DNA of 59,077 bases from JBCCGI01 sp039029355 (GTDB lineage: Bacteria; Planctomycetota; UBA1135; GCA-002686595). Shown here piece after piece: positions 39,354 through 48,622 of this stretch. Under the pieces are notes generated by a model. It did not search any database. It was not told the DNA's origin and saw nothing but the letters and a program-made list of their open reading frames with translations. The position numbers and the translations under genes were made by a program. The DNA lies in the NCBI GenBank assembly GCA_039029355.1, contig JBCCGI010000054.1:1-59077 (forward strand), written 5' to 3'. The stretch's first letter is position 1; each line of letters begins with the position of its first letter.

Positions 39354-42302
39354 TCAACGCGCGGGCTTGAGGACGACGCCCTCGCCCGCGCGTCCGTCCA
39401 TCTTGACCTCGAGCGGCTGCTCGAGGCGCAGGCGCCGCACGCACCCGGCCTCCTCCTCGGCCGGCTGCGCCGCGAGCCAGTCCCAGTCGAGCTCGCCCTC
39501 CCCCAGCTCGGGGTTGACCGTGAAGTAGCCGACGCTGCCCGAGGTCAGGTTCTGAAAGAAGTGCGTGCCCTGCGAGGGCGCCACCTTCAGGTCGCGCAGC
39601 CCGGCCTCGACGATCACGCGCGCGCCGGCGATCTGGTTCCACCCCACCGGGATCCCGAGCAGCGGGTCGGACGAGCCCCAGCGCCCGACGCCGATCAGCA
39701 GATAGGGCCGCCCCTCGCGCCGCAGGATCGCGTCGAAGCGCGCAACCTCGAGCGCCACCTCGCGGCTCTTGCCGCGCTCGAAGGTCTGCATGTCGACCAC
39801 GACCAGGTCGGCCAGGTCGCGGATCGCCCCGTTCCCGAGCACGCGTGACGCGCGGCACAGGACGCGCTCCGCCGGCACGTCGCCCAGCTCGACCGCCTCG
39901 CTCTCCGACGAGAGCGCCAGCGGGCGCATCTGCAGCAACCCGAAGCGCGGGCGACCGCCCCCGAGCCCGAGGTTGCCGGCGAACTCGATCTCGATCGGCG
40001 CGCCGGTGGCGCGCGAGCAGTGCTCCAGGAGCTCGGACAGCAGCTCCGCCAGCGGGAAGGCCCCGTGCTTGAGCACCTGCGCGAACGACACCAGCCGCAC
40101 GCCGGGCCGTGAGATGCCGTCGACGATCACGTTGTTGTCGGCCGAGTAGGTCGAGCCGAGCCACGTCAGCGTGCCGTCCTGCTCGGCGACTTCGAGCGGA
40201 TAGCGGCGCATGTCGACCAGCCCGCGCGCCTGGGCCTCGCGGTCGAGGTCGACGCCGTAGAACTCGCGCTGCGAGCCGTCGAGCGCGTCGCGCACCGACG
40301 AGAAACCCACCAGGTGGCGCGGGTGCCGCGGGCAGAAGCGCAGGCACGGGCTGCCGTCCACCACCGTCTTGCCCATCCCCAGCGCGACCGCGACCACGCC
40401 CTCCTCGGGGCGGTGCCCGGGCTCGGGGTAGAAGCTCCAGGAGCGCGCCACGCCCGAGAAGTCGGGGTAGAAGCGGTCGCCGTGCTGGCGGCCGACCAGC
40501 TCCTGGACCATGACCGCCATCTGCTCCTCCTCGAGGCGGTAGGACGTCATCGAGAGGTAGCCCTTCGCCTGCTGCGCGAAGGTCGACGCGTACACGCGCT
40601 TGATCGCCGCGGCGAGTTGCTTCCAGCGGACCTCCAGGTCCGGATCGTTGTTCGGCAGCATGTAGGTGCGGTACACGCCGGCGAAGGGCTGCGAGAGCGA
40701 GTCCTCGAGCAGGCTGGAGGAGCGCACCGCGAGCGGGTACTTCACGCGCTGCAGGAAGGCCCACAGATCGGCCACGGCGTGGCGCGGGAAGGGCGCCTCC
40801 AGGAAGCGCCGGACGATCTCGTCGTCGCGCTCCGAGCCGATCGCGAAGTCGCGGATGCGCGGGTACTCGAGGAACTCCTCGAAGACCTGGGTCCCGATCA
40901 CGACCGAGGGCGGCACGTAGACGTCGACGCCGGGAAAGCGCGTGTCGAGCCCCGAGTCGCGCAGCAGCCGATTCGCGAAGGCGGCGCCGCGCGCCTTGCC
41001 GCCCAGCGACCCGGCGCCGATGCGGGTGAAGCTCACCGAGGGCTCGAAGCGGCTGCGGTCGAAGTCGGCGATCACCGAGCGGTTGCGCTCGAGGCGCGCG
41101 GCCTCGACGCTCTGCAGCAGCGACGCGCGCAGCTCCTCGACGCTGTCGAAGTCCTCGACCCGACACGGCCGCAGCCGGGCCGCCAGGGCGAACTCGGCGC
41201 GCGCCTTGAGCCAGTTCGCGAAGTCGTCACGCGCCGCGTGGTAGGCCAGGCTGGCGGCCGGCACCGTGCGCAGGCGCTCGCCCAGGGCCGCGACCGTGTC
41301 GGCGCGCGCGACCTCCGCCCCGCCGGGGTCGCGGAACACGAAGTCGCCGAAGCCGAAGCGGTCGACCAGCACCTCCTGCAGCTGCCGCAGCAGGACCGGC
41401 GAGCCCTTCTGCAGGAACGACGCGCCGATCTCGCGCGCCAGCGACTCGTTGGCGGCGTCGCTGGACTGCAGCACGAGGCGCGCGTCCGGCCGCAGCCGGC
41501 GTACCTCGTCGCAGAGCTCGCGCCCCGCGTGCTGCGCGAGCTGGCCCCCGCGCGGGAACTCGAAGTCCGAGATGACGCCGAGCACGTTGTCCTGGAAGCG
41601 CACGAAGACGTCCCAGGCCTCCTCGTACGTGTCGCACAGCAGCACCTTGGGGCGCGTGCGCATGCGCATCATCTTCTGCGATACGTTCAGGTCCTCGGAC
41701 AGCAGGCGGCTCGTGTGCTGGTACAGCTCCGAGTAGATCGTGGGCAGGAACGACGAGTAGAAGCGGATGCTGTCCTCGACCACCAGGATGGCGGGCACGC
41801 CGCCGAGGCCGGTGTCGCGCTCGACGTTGAGGCGGTCCTCTAAGTACTTCACCATCGCCAGCAGGATGCGCACGTCGCCCTGCCACAGGAACACGCGCTC
41901 GAGGTCGCGCAGCCGGTCGCGGGCGAGGAACGCGCGCAGCTCGGCGCCGGTGTAGGCGAGCCCCAGCACCGGCGTCGTGTGCCCGGCGTCGCGCAGCGTG
42001 CACGCCAGGTCGGCGGCGTCCGCGTCGCCGCCCCCCACGCTGGCGATCACCAGGTCGAAGCGCCGATCGCGCTCCATCAGCTCGACCGCCTCGGCCGCGG
42101 TCGACACCTGCAGGACGTCGGGGAAGTTGGTCAGGTTGAGCGCCAGGAACTGCCCCAGCAGCGTCTCCTGCAGGTGCCCCTCCTCCGACAGGATGAAGGA
42201 GTCATAGAGCGACGAGACCAGCAGAATCCGCTGCACGCGGCTCTGCATCAGCTCGTGAAAGCTGCGCAGGCGCGGAGGAGCCGGAGGGTCGCCGCATTCC
42301 AT
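39354..42302 (-). CDS. Receiver-domain / pyruvate-phosphate-dikinase-like protein
   Basis: A 982-residue protein. Residues 22-165 and 170-320 look like two receiver-like (CheY-fold) domains: RILLVSSLYDSFILSEEGHL with FDLVIASVGGGDADAADLAC, and ILVVEDSIRFYSSFLPTIYS with VISDFEFPRGGQLAQHAGRE. Residues about 430-800 are an ATP-grasp-type PEP/pyruvate-binding domain (IGAGSLGGKARGAAFANRLL, YPLAVRSSSLLEDSLSQPFA, MAVMVQELVG). The swivelling phospho-His domain and the PEP-binding barrel of true PEP synthase are missing. It is therefore probably not a PEP synthase, despite likely automatic naming. A -10-like TAAAGA lies six bases before the ATG. Its role is unknown, possibly signal-controlled phosphotransfer. 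Confidence 0.82.
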   Translation of the reverse strand: MECGDPPAPPRLRSFHELMQSRVQRILLVSSLYDSFILSEEGHLQETLLGQFLALNLTNFPDVLQVSTAAEAVELMERDRRFDLVIASVGGGDADAADLACTLRDAGHTTPVLGLAYTGAELRAFLARDRLRDLERVFLWQGDVRILLAMVKYLEDRLNVERDTGLGGVPAILVVEDSIRFYSSFLPTIYSELYQHTSRLLSEDLNVSQKMMRMRTRPKVLLCDTYEEAWDVFVRFQDNVLGVISDFEFPRGGQLAQHAGRELCDEVRRLRPDARLVLQSSDAANESLAREIGASFLQKGSPVLLRQLQEVLVDRFGFGDFVFRDPGGAEVARADTVAALGERLRTVPAASLAYHAARDDFANWLKARAEFALAARLRPCRVEDFDSVEELRASLLQSVEAARLERNRSVIADFDRSRFEPSVSFTRIGAGSLGGKARGAAFANRLLRDSGLDTRFPGVDVYVPPSVVIGTQVFEEFLEYPRIRDFAIGSERDDEIVRRFLEAPFPRHAVADLWAFLQRVKYPLAVRSSSLLEDSLSQPFAGVYRTYMLPNNDPDLEVRWKQLAAAIKRVYASTFAQQAKGYLSMTSYRLEEEQMAVMVQELVGRQHGDRFYPDFSGVARSWSFYPEPGHRPEEGVVAVALGMGKTVVDGSPCLRFCPRHPRHLVGFSSVRDALDGSQREFYGVDLDREAQARGLVDMRRYPLEVAEQDGTLTWLGSTYSADNNVIVDGISRPGVRLVSFAQVLKHGAFPLAELLSELLEHCSRATGAPIEIEFAGNLGLGGGRPRFGLLQMRPLALSSESEAVELGDVPAERVLCRASRVLGNGAIRDLADLVVVDMQTFERGKSREVALEVARFDAILRREGRPYLLIGVGRWGSSDPLLGIPVGWNQIAGARVIVEAGLRDLKVAPSQGTHFFQNLTSGSVGYFTVNPELGEGELDWDWLAAQPAEEEAGCVRRLRLEQPLEVKMDGRAGEGVVLKPAR

Positions 42303-42307
42303 GCCCG

Positions 42308-42316
42308 ATCTTTAGC
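42308..42316 (-). promoter_or_regulatory. GCTAAAGAT -10-like element, leaderless arrangement
   Basis: On the minus strand GCTAAAGAT ends five bases before the ATG at 42302, with no Shine-Dalgarno between. The fit to TAnnnT is imperfect (TAAAGA). Confidence 0.4.
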
Positions 42317-42369
42317 GCAAGCGCGCGGCGGGAACCAGCACCAGCCCGGCGAGCGTGTGCGGCGGCCCG

Positions 42370-43011
42370 CTAGCGCGAGCTCGGGGTCGCCGACTGGTTG
42401 CCGCCCTTGCCGCCGTCGACGGGCGGCTTGTCGCCGCGCGCAGCGTCGTCGTCGACGGTCGTCGAATAGCGGCCGAGCTGCCGTCCGTCGGAGGACAGCA
42501 GGGTCAGCTCGACGCTGTACTGCAGGTGCGCCTCCCCGCCCTCGCCCTGGACCCAGGAGCTCTGCAGCACGCCGAGCACGAGATACCGCGGGTCGTGCCC
42601 GCCCGCCCGCAGCGCCTGGACCAGCGTCCCGCGCACGGCGGGGCTGTGCATGTCCGAGGGATGCTCGACCGCGGCCTTGATCGCCGCCCGCGCCACCGCG
42701 TCGCGCTGGATCGGGCGCAGGCCGCGCGCGCGCACGGCCGCCTGGAAGATCTCGGTCTCGGCACGCTGCTCCAGCTGCCGGTTCGGCGCCCGCTCGCCGG
42801 CCACCTCGACCGGCACGACGGCCACCCAGCGGGTCGCGCTGCCGCCGCTCGCCTGGGCCGCCTTGAGCAGCTCGCGGGCGCCCTCGCGGGTCTTTTCGAG
42901 CAGCTGCGCCTCGACGCCGTCCTGCGCGCCGTCGGTCTTGGACGAGACGCACCCGGCGAGAAGCGCCAGCAGAGCAGCCAGGAGCACGTGCGGTCGTAGG
43001 TTGGTTCTCAT
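42370..43011 (-). CDS. LpoB/LPP20-like lipoprotein
   Basis: A 213-residue lipoprotein with signal and lipobox (LAALLALLAGC, Cys near residue 20). The mature part has an alpha/beta pattern like LpoB or curli-assembly CsgG-type N-terminal domains: RWVAVVPVEVAGERAPNRQL, EIFQAAVRARGLRPIQRDAV and YLVLGVLQSSWVQGEGGEAH. The C-terminus is low-complexity (GDKPPVDGGKGGNQSATPSS). LpoB activates a penicillin-binding protein in enterobacteria; that role is not implied here. It follows the double-kinase gene by 35 bases on the same strand, so it may act in that signalling route. Confidence 0.7.
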   Translation of the reverse strand: MRTNLRPHVLLAALLALLAGCVSSKTDGAQDGVEAQLLEKTREGARELLKAAQASGGSATRWVAVVPVEVAGERAPNRQLEQRAETEIFQAAVRARGLRPIQRDAVARAAIKAAVEHPSDMHSPAVRGTLVQALRAGGHDPRYLVLGVLQSSWVQGEGGEAHLQYSVELTLLSSDGRQLGRYSTTVDDDAARGDKPPVDGGKGGNQSATPSSR

Positions 43012-43046
43012 CGCCTTTCGATTGCCTTCGGTCTTGGGACGAACCG

Positions 43047-46000
43047 TCAGCGCTCGGGCTGCAGCGAGCGCGCTGGGCGGATGCCGACCCGCCATTCCTT
43101 GTCCCCCGGCATCTCCATGTTGCGGTAGCTCAGGCGCGCCTCGTCCGGGCCGGCGAGCCAGTGCCCGCCGCGGATCACGCGCTTCTTCGGTCCGGGGACG
43201 TCGCGCAGGCCGTGAGGCCCCAGGGCCGGGAAGTCACGGTAGTTCCCGAAGCGATCTTTGCAAAGTTCCGCGACGTTTCCGTGGATGTGGAAGAGCCCGA
43301 AGCGATTCGCGGCGAGCGCATCGACCGGCGCCAGCAAGCCGCCAAAGTCCGGCGCCCCCTCCATCCTGAGGTTGACCTTGCCGGCGAGGTCTTCACGCTG
43401 GCCGAAGCACCAAGGCGTGCGGGCGCCGCCGCGCGCTCCGAGCTCCCACTCGGCCTCGGTCGGGAGGCGAAGCCCGAACCAGCGCAGCACCTCGTCGCCT
43501 TCGATCCAGCTCACCTGCTCGACCGGATGGGTCAGGTCGGCGCCGAAGTCCGGCGGAGGATAGGCGCTGGGGTTCTCGCCGCTCAGCCGCAGCCATTGGC
43601 CCTGGGTCAGCTCGTACTTCGAGAGGAAGAACGGCCCGAGGGACACGAGGTGCAGGGGCCCCTCGTCGGCTTCGGCGAGCGGGTCGTAGTTCGGCCGCGC
43701 GGGGTCGAGCTCGGCCCCCATCGAGAAGTCCGCCCCATGGAGCAGCACGAACACGAGGCCGGTCTCTTCGGTGACGACCAGCCGCCCGTCGACGCGCTCC
43801 GGCCGCGTGCCCGAGGCCACGTGCCAGAACTCCCAGAGCCGCGACTCGGGGTCGAGGCCGAGCGGCACCAGCCCGACCTGGGGCTCGATCGCGGCGAGGT
43901 CGGAGTAGCGGCCGCGGCCCAGGATCTCGGCGGCCTCCAGCTCCCACTGCCGTCGCAGCGCGCCGTCGCGCGCGAAGCCGCGCGCGAGCTCTTCGGCAAG
44001 CGCCAGCCGGCGCGCGATCCCCCACCCGTAGCCGTACGGCGTCTCGACGCCGCGCACCTGATCGCCCCGCGCCTGGCGCAGCTGCAGCGCTCCCTCGGCC
44101 AGGTGGGCGGTCGCCTCGGCGCCCAGCTCCGCGCGCACGAGCTCGGTCCGTGCGAGCAGCCCGTCGACCTCGCCCAGCCACGCGCGGTACGCGTCCGCGA
44201 CGGCGGGGCGCGGGGGCCAGAGCTCCTCGGCGGCGCGCCGCAGGAGGTCGACCCGCTCGGCGTCGAGGAGATCGGGCAGGTCGGTGAGGCGCTCCCGGTC
44301 GAGCTCGCGGTTGGCGCGGAGCAGGAGGAACGACGTCACCGCGAGCGACACGACCAGGAGCGCCGTCACGCCGGCCGCGAGCGCCCAGCTCGGGTTGCGG
44401 CGCACCCACTTGCGCGCCCGCTCGCCCGCGGTGGGCGGGCGCGCGGCGATCGGCTGGTCGGAGAGGAAGCAGCGCAGGTCCGCCGCCACGTCGGCGATCG
44501 AGCCGTAGCGGTCCGCGCGCCGCTTCTCGAGGCACTTGTGCACGATAATGCCCAGCTCGACCGGCAGGTCGCTGGCCTGCGTCGCGAGCGGCGCGGGGTC
44601 CTCCTCGAGGATGCGCTGCATCGCCGCGCGCGCGTCGCCCTCGAAGGGGTGGGCTAGCGCCAGGGCCTCGTACAGCATGACGCCGAACGAGAAGACGTCC
44701 GAGCGGGGGTCGATCTCGAGCACGCTCGGAGAGAGCTGCTCGGGGCTCATGTAGCGCGGCGTCCCCGCGAGCTCGTCGGCGCCGTGCAGGGTGGCGTCGT
44801 CCAGCACGCGCACGCTGCCGAAGTCGGTGAGGCGCGGCTTCTCGTCGGGCGTCACCAGCACGTTCGATGGCTTGAGGTCGCGGTGCAGCACGTCGCCGTC
44901 GTGCAGCGCGGTCAGCGCGTCGGCGAGCTGGGCGAAGAAGAGCGCCGTGCGCCGGTAGCGCCCGCGCTGGCGGCCGCGGAGCGAGTCGCGCCGCGCCCCC
45001 GGGCCGAGCGAGATGGTCTTGAGCTCGCGCTGGCGCGCCTCCATCAGCACGTGGCGCAGGGTGCGACCTCCGGGGACGAGCTCCATCGCGATGTAGTGCA
45101 GCGCGCCCTCGAAGCCCGCGTCGAAGACGCGCACGAGGCCGGGATGTTCGCCGCGCGCGCCGACGCGCGCCTCGCGCTCGAAGCGGTCGAGCTCCGACTG
45201 GGTCTTGCCCTCGACGTCGAGCAGCTTCAGCGCGACGCGTCCCCCGGTGTCCTCCTGCTCGGCCTCCCACACCTCGGCCTGGCCGCCGCGGCCGATCAGA
45301 CGCGTGGCGCGGTAGCCCGGCACCCGGGGGAGCGACGGGATCTCGTCGCCCGCGGTCGGGGCGCTCCAGCTGCCCGAGTCGCCCGCGACCTGGAGCGGCT
45401 CGCCGTCCTCGAACCGGCGCAGGTCCTCGGCCAGCTCGCGCGCCGCCTGATAGCGCGCCTCGGGCGACTTGGCGAGCGCCCGGGCGACGATCGCCGCGAG
45501 CTTGCGCGGCGCGCCGGGCCGCGCCTCGCGCAGGCGTGGCGGCGGGTCGAAGAGGATCGCGCGGAAGAGCTCGTCGCGCGCCCGCCGCGAGTCGCCGGAG
45601 GCCCGCCCCCCGCCGAACGGACGCGCGAGGGTCAGCGCCTCGTGCAGCATCACGCCGAGCGCGAAGACGTCGGCGCGCCGGTCGATGCCCACCCGCCCGG
45701 CGGCGATCTGCTCGGGGCTCATATAGGGCGCGGTGCCCAGCAGCGACCCCGCCTCGCCCGGCTCGATCGCATCGCGCAGCTTGGCGAGGCCGAAGTCGGC
45801 CACCTTGGGCCCTCCGTCCGGCGCGACGAGCACGTTGGCGGGCTTCAGGTCGCGGTGGACGATGCCGGCCTCGTGCACCGCGTCGAGCGCCAGCGCGAGG
45901 CTGCGGAAGAACGCCGCCACGTCGCGGTCGTGCCCCTCGGGAAGCGCGTCCAGCGCGCGCAGGCGCTGCAGCTCCTCCGCGTAGGTGCGGCTGCCCGGAA

Positions 46001-46436
46001 CCAGCTCCTGGGCGATCCACAGGCGCCCGCCGCTCTCGCCGGCGCGGTACACCGTGACCACCCCCGGGTGGTTGACGCGCGCCAGCGCGATCGCTTCGCG
46101 CCGGGCCAGCTCGACGGTCTTCGGGTCGACGCGGTCCGGGCGGACGAACTTGAGCGCGACGCGCCGCTGCAGCCCGGGTTCCTCGGCCTGCCAGACCTCC
46201 CCCATCGCGCCCGCACCGAGGCGCAGGGTGAGGGTGAACTCGCCGACCACGGTACCGCGCTCGAGCGCGGCCGCCGCAACGCCGTGGCCGAGGTCCGCCG
46301 GACGGGCGGAGGCGGGCGAGCGGTGCGCGCCGACGGGCAGCGCACCCTCGATCCAGTCGTCGATCGGGCCGTCGAGCGGGCCATCGACCGGACCGTCGCT
46401 TGGATCGGGGCCGGAGGGATCTTGGGGCGAGGCCAT
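43047..46436 (-). CDS. Double Ser/Thr kinase with membrane segment and FGE-like domain
   Basis: 1129 residues with two complete Hanks-type kinase domains. Kinase 1 (about 65-345): glycine loop LGAGAMGEVW, K96, H194-R-D196, D214-F-G216. Kinase 2 (about 376-665): glycine loop IGRGGQAEVW, K404, H518-R-D520, D538-F-G540. Both have the lysine, catalytic Asp and metal Asp needed for activity. A membrane helix (about 684-706) leads to an exported part ending in a formylglycine-generating-enzyme/SUMF1 fold (about 900-1120; LSKYELTQGQWLRLSG, RLPTEAEWELGARGG, HGNVAELCKDRFG, RVIRGGHWL). The FGE domain lacks the obvious Cys pair, so it is probably a binding module. GCTACCCT at 46483-46490 is the likely promoter. 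Confidence 0.92.
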   Translation of the reverse strand: MASPQDPSGPDPSDGPVDGPLDGPIDDWIEGALPVGAHRSPASARPADLGHGVAAAALERGTVVGEFTLTLRLGAGAMGEVWQAEEPGLQRRVALKFVRPDRVDPKTVELARREAIALARVNHPGVVTVYRAGESGGRLWIAQELVPGSRTYAEELQRLRALDALPEGHDRDVAAFFRSLALALDAVHEAGIVHRDLKPANVLVAPDGGPKVADFGLAKLRDAIEPGEAGSLLGTAPYMSPEQIAAGRVGIDRRADVFALGVMLHEALTLARPFGGGRASGDSRRARDELFRAILFDPPPRLREARPGAPRKLAAIVARALAKSPEARYQAARELAEDLRRFEDGEPLQVAGDSGSWSAPTAGDEIPSLPRVPGYRATRLIGRGGQAEVWEAEQEDTGGRVALKLLDVEGKTQSELDRFEREARVGARGEHPGLVRVFDAGFEGALHYIAMELVPGGRTLRHVLMEARQRELKTISLGPGARRDSLRGRQRGRYRRTALFFAQLADALTALHDGDVLHRDLKPSNVLVTPDEKPRLTDFGSVRVLDDATLHGADELAGTPRYMSPEQLSPSVLEIDPRSDVFSFGVMLYEALALAHPFEGDARAAMQRILEEDPAPLATQASDLPVELGIIVHKCLEKRRADRYGSIADVAADLRCFLSDQPIAARPPTAGERARKWVRRNPSWALAAGVTALLVVSLAVTSFLLLRANRELDRERLTDLPDLLDAERVDLLRRAAEELWPPRPAVADAYRAWLGEVDGLLARTELVRAELGAEATAHLAEGALQLRQARGDQVRGVETPYGYGWGIARRLALAEELARGFARDGALRRQWELEAAEILGRGRYSDLAAIEPQVGLVPLGLDPESRLWEFWHVASGTRPERVDGRLVVTEETGLVFVLLHGADFSMGAELDPARPNYDPLAEADEGPLHLVSLGPFFLSKYELTQGQWLRLSGENPSAYPPPDFGADLTHPVEQVSWIEGDEVLRWFGLRLPTEAEWELGARGGARTPWCFGQREDLAGKVNLRMEGAPDFGGLLAPVDALAANRFGLFHIHGNVAELCKDRFGNYRDFPALGPHGLRDVPGPKKRVIRGGHWLAGPDEARLSYRNMEMPGDKEWRVGIRPARSLQPER

Positions 46437-46482
46437 GCGAGGGCGGGGACGCCCGCCGCAGCGGCTCCCCCACCTCGCGCAC

Positions 46483-46490
46483 AGGGTAGC
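46483..46490 (-). promoter_or_regulatory. GCTACCCT -10 element of the double-kinase gene
   Basis: On the minus strand, preceded by TT (TTGCTACCCT). It leaves a leader of about 40 bases before the ATG at 46436. The same octamer occurs before the 48614 gene. Confidence 0.45.
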
Positions 46491-46536
46491 AACCGGCCGG
46501 CCGCTCCGCGCGTACGGGGCGGCCGTCGGCGCCGGG

Positions 46537-47898
46537 CTACACGAGCCCCTGGTCGAGCATCGAGTCGGCGACCTTCAGGAAGCCGGCGATGTTCGCGCCG
46601 TTCACGTAGTTGCCGGGCGTACCGAAGCGGTCCGCCGCCTCGACGCACGACTTGTGGATGTTGGCCATGATGACCTGGAGGCGCTGGTCGACCTCCTCGC
46701 GCTCCCAGTTGTAGCGCATGCTGTTCTGGGCCATCTCGAGGCCCGAAACGGCCACGCCGCCGGCGTTGGCGGCCTTGCCCGGACCGTAGAGGATCCCCGC
46801 ATCCACGAACGCCTGCACGCCGTCGGCGACGGTCGGCATGTTGGCGCCCTCGCTGACCACCGCGACCCCGTTGCCGAGCAGGTTGGCGGCGTCGGCCGCG
46901 CCGATCTCGTTCTGGGTCGCGCAGGGGAAGGCGCAGTCGGCGCCGTGGCTCCAGAGCGGGTTGTGGTCGCGCGACGGGTCGGCCGGCGTGTAGACCGCGC
47001 CGGGGAAGCGCTCGGCGTACTCGGAGATACGGCCGCGGCGCACGTTCTTGAGCTCCATCACGAACTCGAGCTTCTCGCGGTCGATCCCGGTCTCGTCGTA
47101 CACGTAGCCGCCGGAGTCCGACATCGTCACCGGGCGCGCGCCGAGCTCGATCAGCTTCTCCACCGCGTACTGCGCCACGTTGCCGCTGCCCGAGATCAGG
47201 CAGACCTTGCCGTCGAGCGTCTCCCCGCGCGTCGCCATCATCTCGCGCGCGAAGTAGACCGCGCCGTAGCCGGTGGCCTCCGGCCGGATCAGCGAGCCGC
47301 CCCAGGCGAGGCCCTTGCCGGTGAGCACGCCGGTGAACTCGTTCGCGAGCCGCTTGTACTGCCCGAAGAGGTAGCCGATCTCGCGGCCGCCGACGCCGAT
47401 GTCGCCGGCGGGAACGTCGGTGTTGGGGCCGATGTGCCGGTGGAGCTCGGTCATGAAGCTCTGGCAGAAGCGCATCACCTCGGCGTCGCTCTTGCCCTTC
47501 GGGTTGAAGTCCGACCCGCCCTTGCCGCCGCCCATCGGCAGCGTGGTGAGCGAGTTCTTGAACACCTGCTCGAACGCCAGGAACTTGAGGATCCCGAGGT
47601 TGACCGAGGGGTGGAAGCGAAGCCCGCCCTTGTACGGACCGATCGCGCTGTTCATCTCGATCCGGAAGCCGCGGTTGATCTCCACCTCGCCGGCGTCGGT
47701 CATCCACGGGACGCGGAAGAGGATCACGCGCTCGGGCTCCAGCACGCGCTCGAGGATCTTCGCGCTGCCGTACTCGGGGTGGCGCTCGAGCACGACCGCG
47801 AGCGACTCGGCCACCTCGTGCACGGCCTGGTGGAACTCCGGCTCGGCGGGGTTTTTCGCCTTCACGTCCTCCATCAGTGCGCTGACGTAGTCCTTCAT
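46537..47898 (-). CDS. gdhA: Glutamate dehydrogenase, hexameric class (probably NADP-specific)
   Basis: A 453-residue enzyme catalysing reductive amination of 2-oxoglutarate to glutamate, an ammonia-assimilation step. The substrate domain has GPYKGGLRFHPSVNLGILKF (residues 88-107) and the catalytic Lys126 in PMGGGKGGSDF. The nucleotide domain has ISGSGNVAQYAVEKLIELGA, and the Ser/Asp pair after it (MSDSGG) fits NADP preference. The C-terminal EGANMPTVADG and NAGGVAVSGLEMAQNSMRYN are signature blocks. Length is that of the 50-kDa hexameric form. AAAGGAA lies a few bases before the ATG at 47898. No regulatory site was recognised in the 113 bases upstream. Confidence 0.97.
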   Translation of the reverse strand: MKDYVSALMEDVKAKNPAEPEFHQAVHEVAESLAVVLERHPEYGSAKILERVLEPERVILFRVPWMTDAGEVEINRGFRIEMNSAIGPYKGGLRFHPSVNLGILKFLAFEQVFKNSLTTLPMGGGKGGSDFNPKGKSDAEVMRFCQSFMTELHRHIGPNTDVPAGDIGVGGREIGYLFGQYKRLANEFTGVLTGKGLAWGGSLIRPEATGYGAVYFAREMMATRGETLDGKVCLISGSGNVAQYAVEKLIELGARPVTMSDSGGYVYDETGIDREKLEFVMELKNVRRGRISEYAERFPGAVYTPADPSRDHNPLWSHGADCAFPCATQNEIGAADAANLLGNGVAVVSEGANMPTVADGVQAFVDAGILYGPGKAANAGGVAVSGLEMAQNSMRYNWEREEVDQRLQVIMANIHKSCVEAADRFGTPGNYVNGANIAGFLKVADSMLDQGLV

Positions 47899-48011
47899 CG
47901 GTTCCTTTCTTGAGTCCAGAGCGTGCGCACCGCGCGGGACGGGCGGGGCGTCGTGATTGGGTTCTTCTATCAGGCGAGCGGGGCGGCCGAAGCCACCTTC
48001 TGGGGTTTCCT

Positions 48012-48614
48012 CTAGCCTCCCGGCTGGCTCACGAGGAAGCCCTCGCCCGCGACGTAGGTGAGCAGGGTGGTGTGCGGGCCGGCGTGGCGCCGGACCAGCT
48101 CGGACAGCCAGTCCTCCTCGCCCGGCCACGGGTAGGCGTACACGAGATCGAAGTCGGAGAGGTCCATGCCCAGCTCCTCGTAGGCGTCGGCGCCCTCGCA
48201 GACGGTCACCCAGTCGCCGGGCAGGAGGTCGACCTCGTCGCGGTAGTCGGGCGGCACGAAGCTGCCGGACACGAAGGTCGCGCCCGAGTCGAGCCGCGCG
48301 GCGAGGTCCTCCGAGGCGGCGACGAGCTCCGGCTCGATCTCGATCCCGTAGGCGTCGTAGCCCAGGAGATCGGCGAGGACCGTGATCACGCCGACGCCCG
48401 AGCCGAGCTCGAGGAACGAGGACGCCCGCCCGCGCAGGCGCAGGAGCTCGCCATAGGCCTCACGCTGATCGGCCGGAATGAAGGTGTGGAAGGTGCCCTG
48501 GCGACGGCGCGAGAACTCGTTCCAGGCCTCGGTCCCGAGCCTCAGGAGCTCGTCGATCCGGTGCTCGGGAACGCCCTCCTCGGCCGCGGCGTCGGTCGGT
48601 TCGAGCGGAGGCAT
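48012..48614 (-). CDS. SAM-dependent methyltransferase-like protein
   Basis: A 200-residue class I methyltransferase fold. The SAM loop is SSFLELGSGVGVITVLADLL and the acidic end of strand 2 is YDAYGIEIEPELVAASEDLA. GDWVTVCEGADAYEELGMDL with DFDLVYAYPWPGEEDWLSEL covers strands 4-5; the YAYPWPGE replaces the usual (N/D)PP(Y/W) motif. The ATG at 48614 is favoured by TACCCT eight bases upstream. Upstream in-frame residues are Arg-rich and out of character. It is divergent from the MoxR gene. The target is unknown. Confidence 0.75.
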   Translation of the reverse strand: MPPLEPTDAAAEEGVPEHRIDELLRLGTEAWNEFSRRRQGTFHTFIPADQREAYGELLRLRGRASSFLELGSGVGVITVLADLLGYDAYGIEIEPELVAASEDLAARLDSGATFVSGSFVPPDYRDEVDLLPGDWVTVCEGADAYEELGMDLSDFDLVYAYPWPGEEDWLSELVRRHAGPHTTLLTYVAGEGFLVSQPGG

Positions 48615-48622
48615 GAGCCAAG

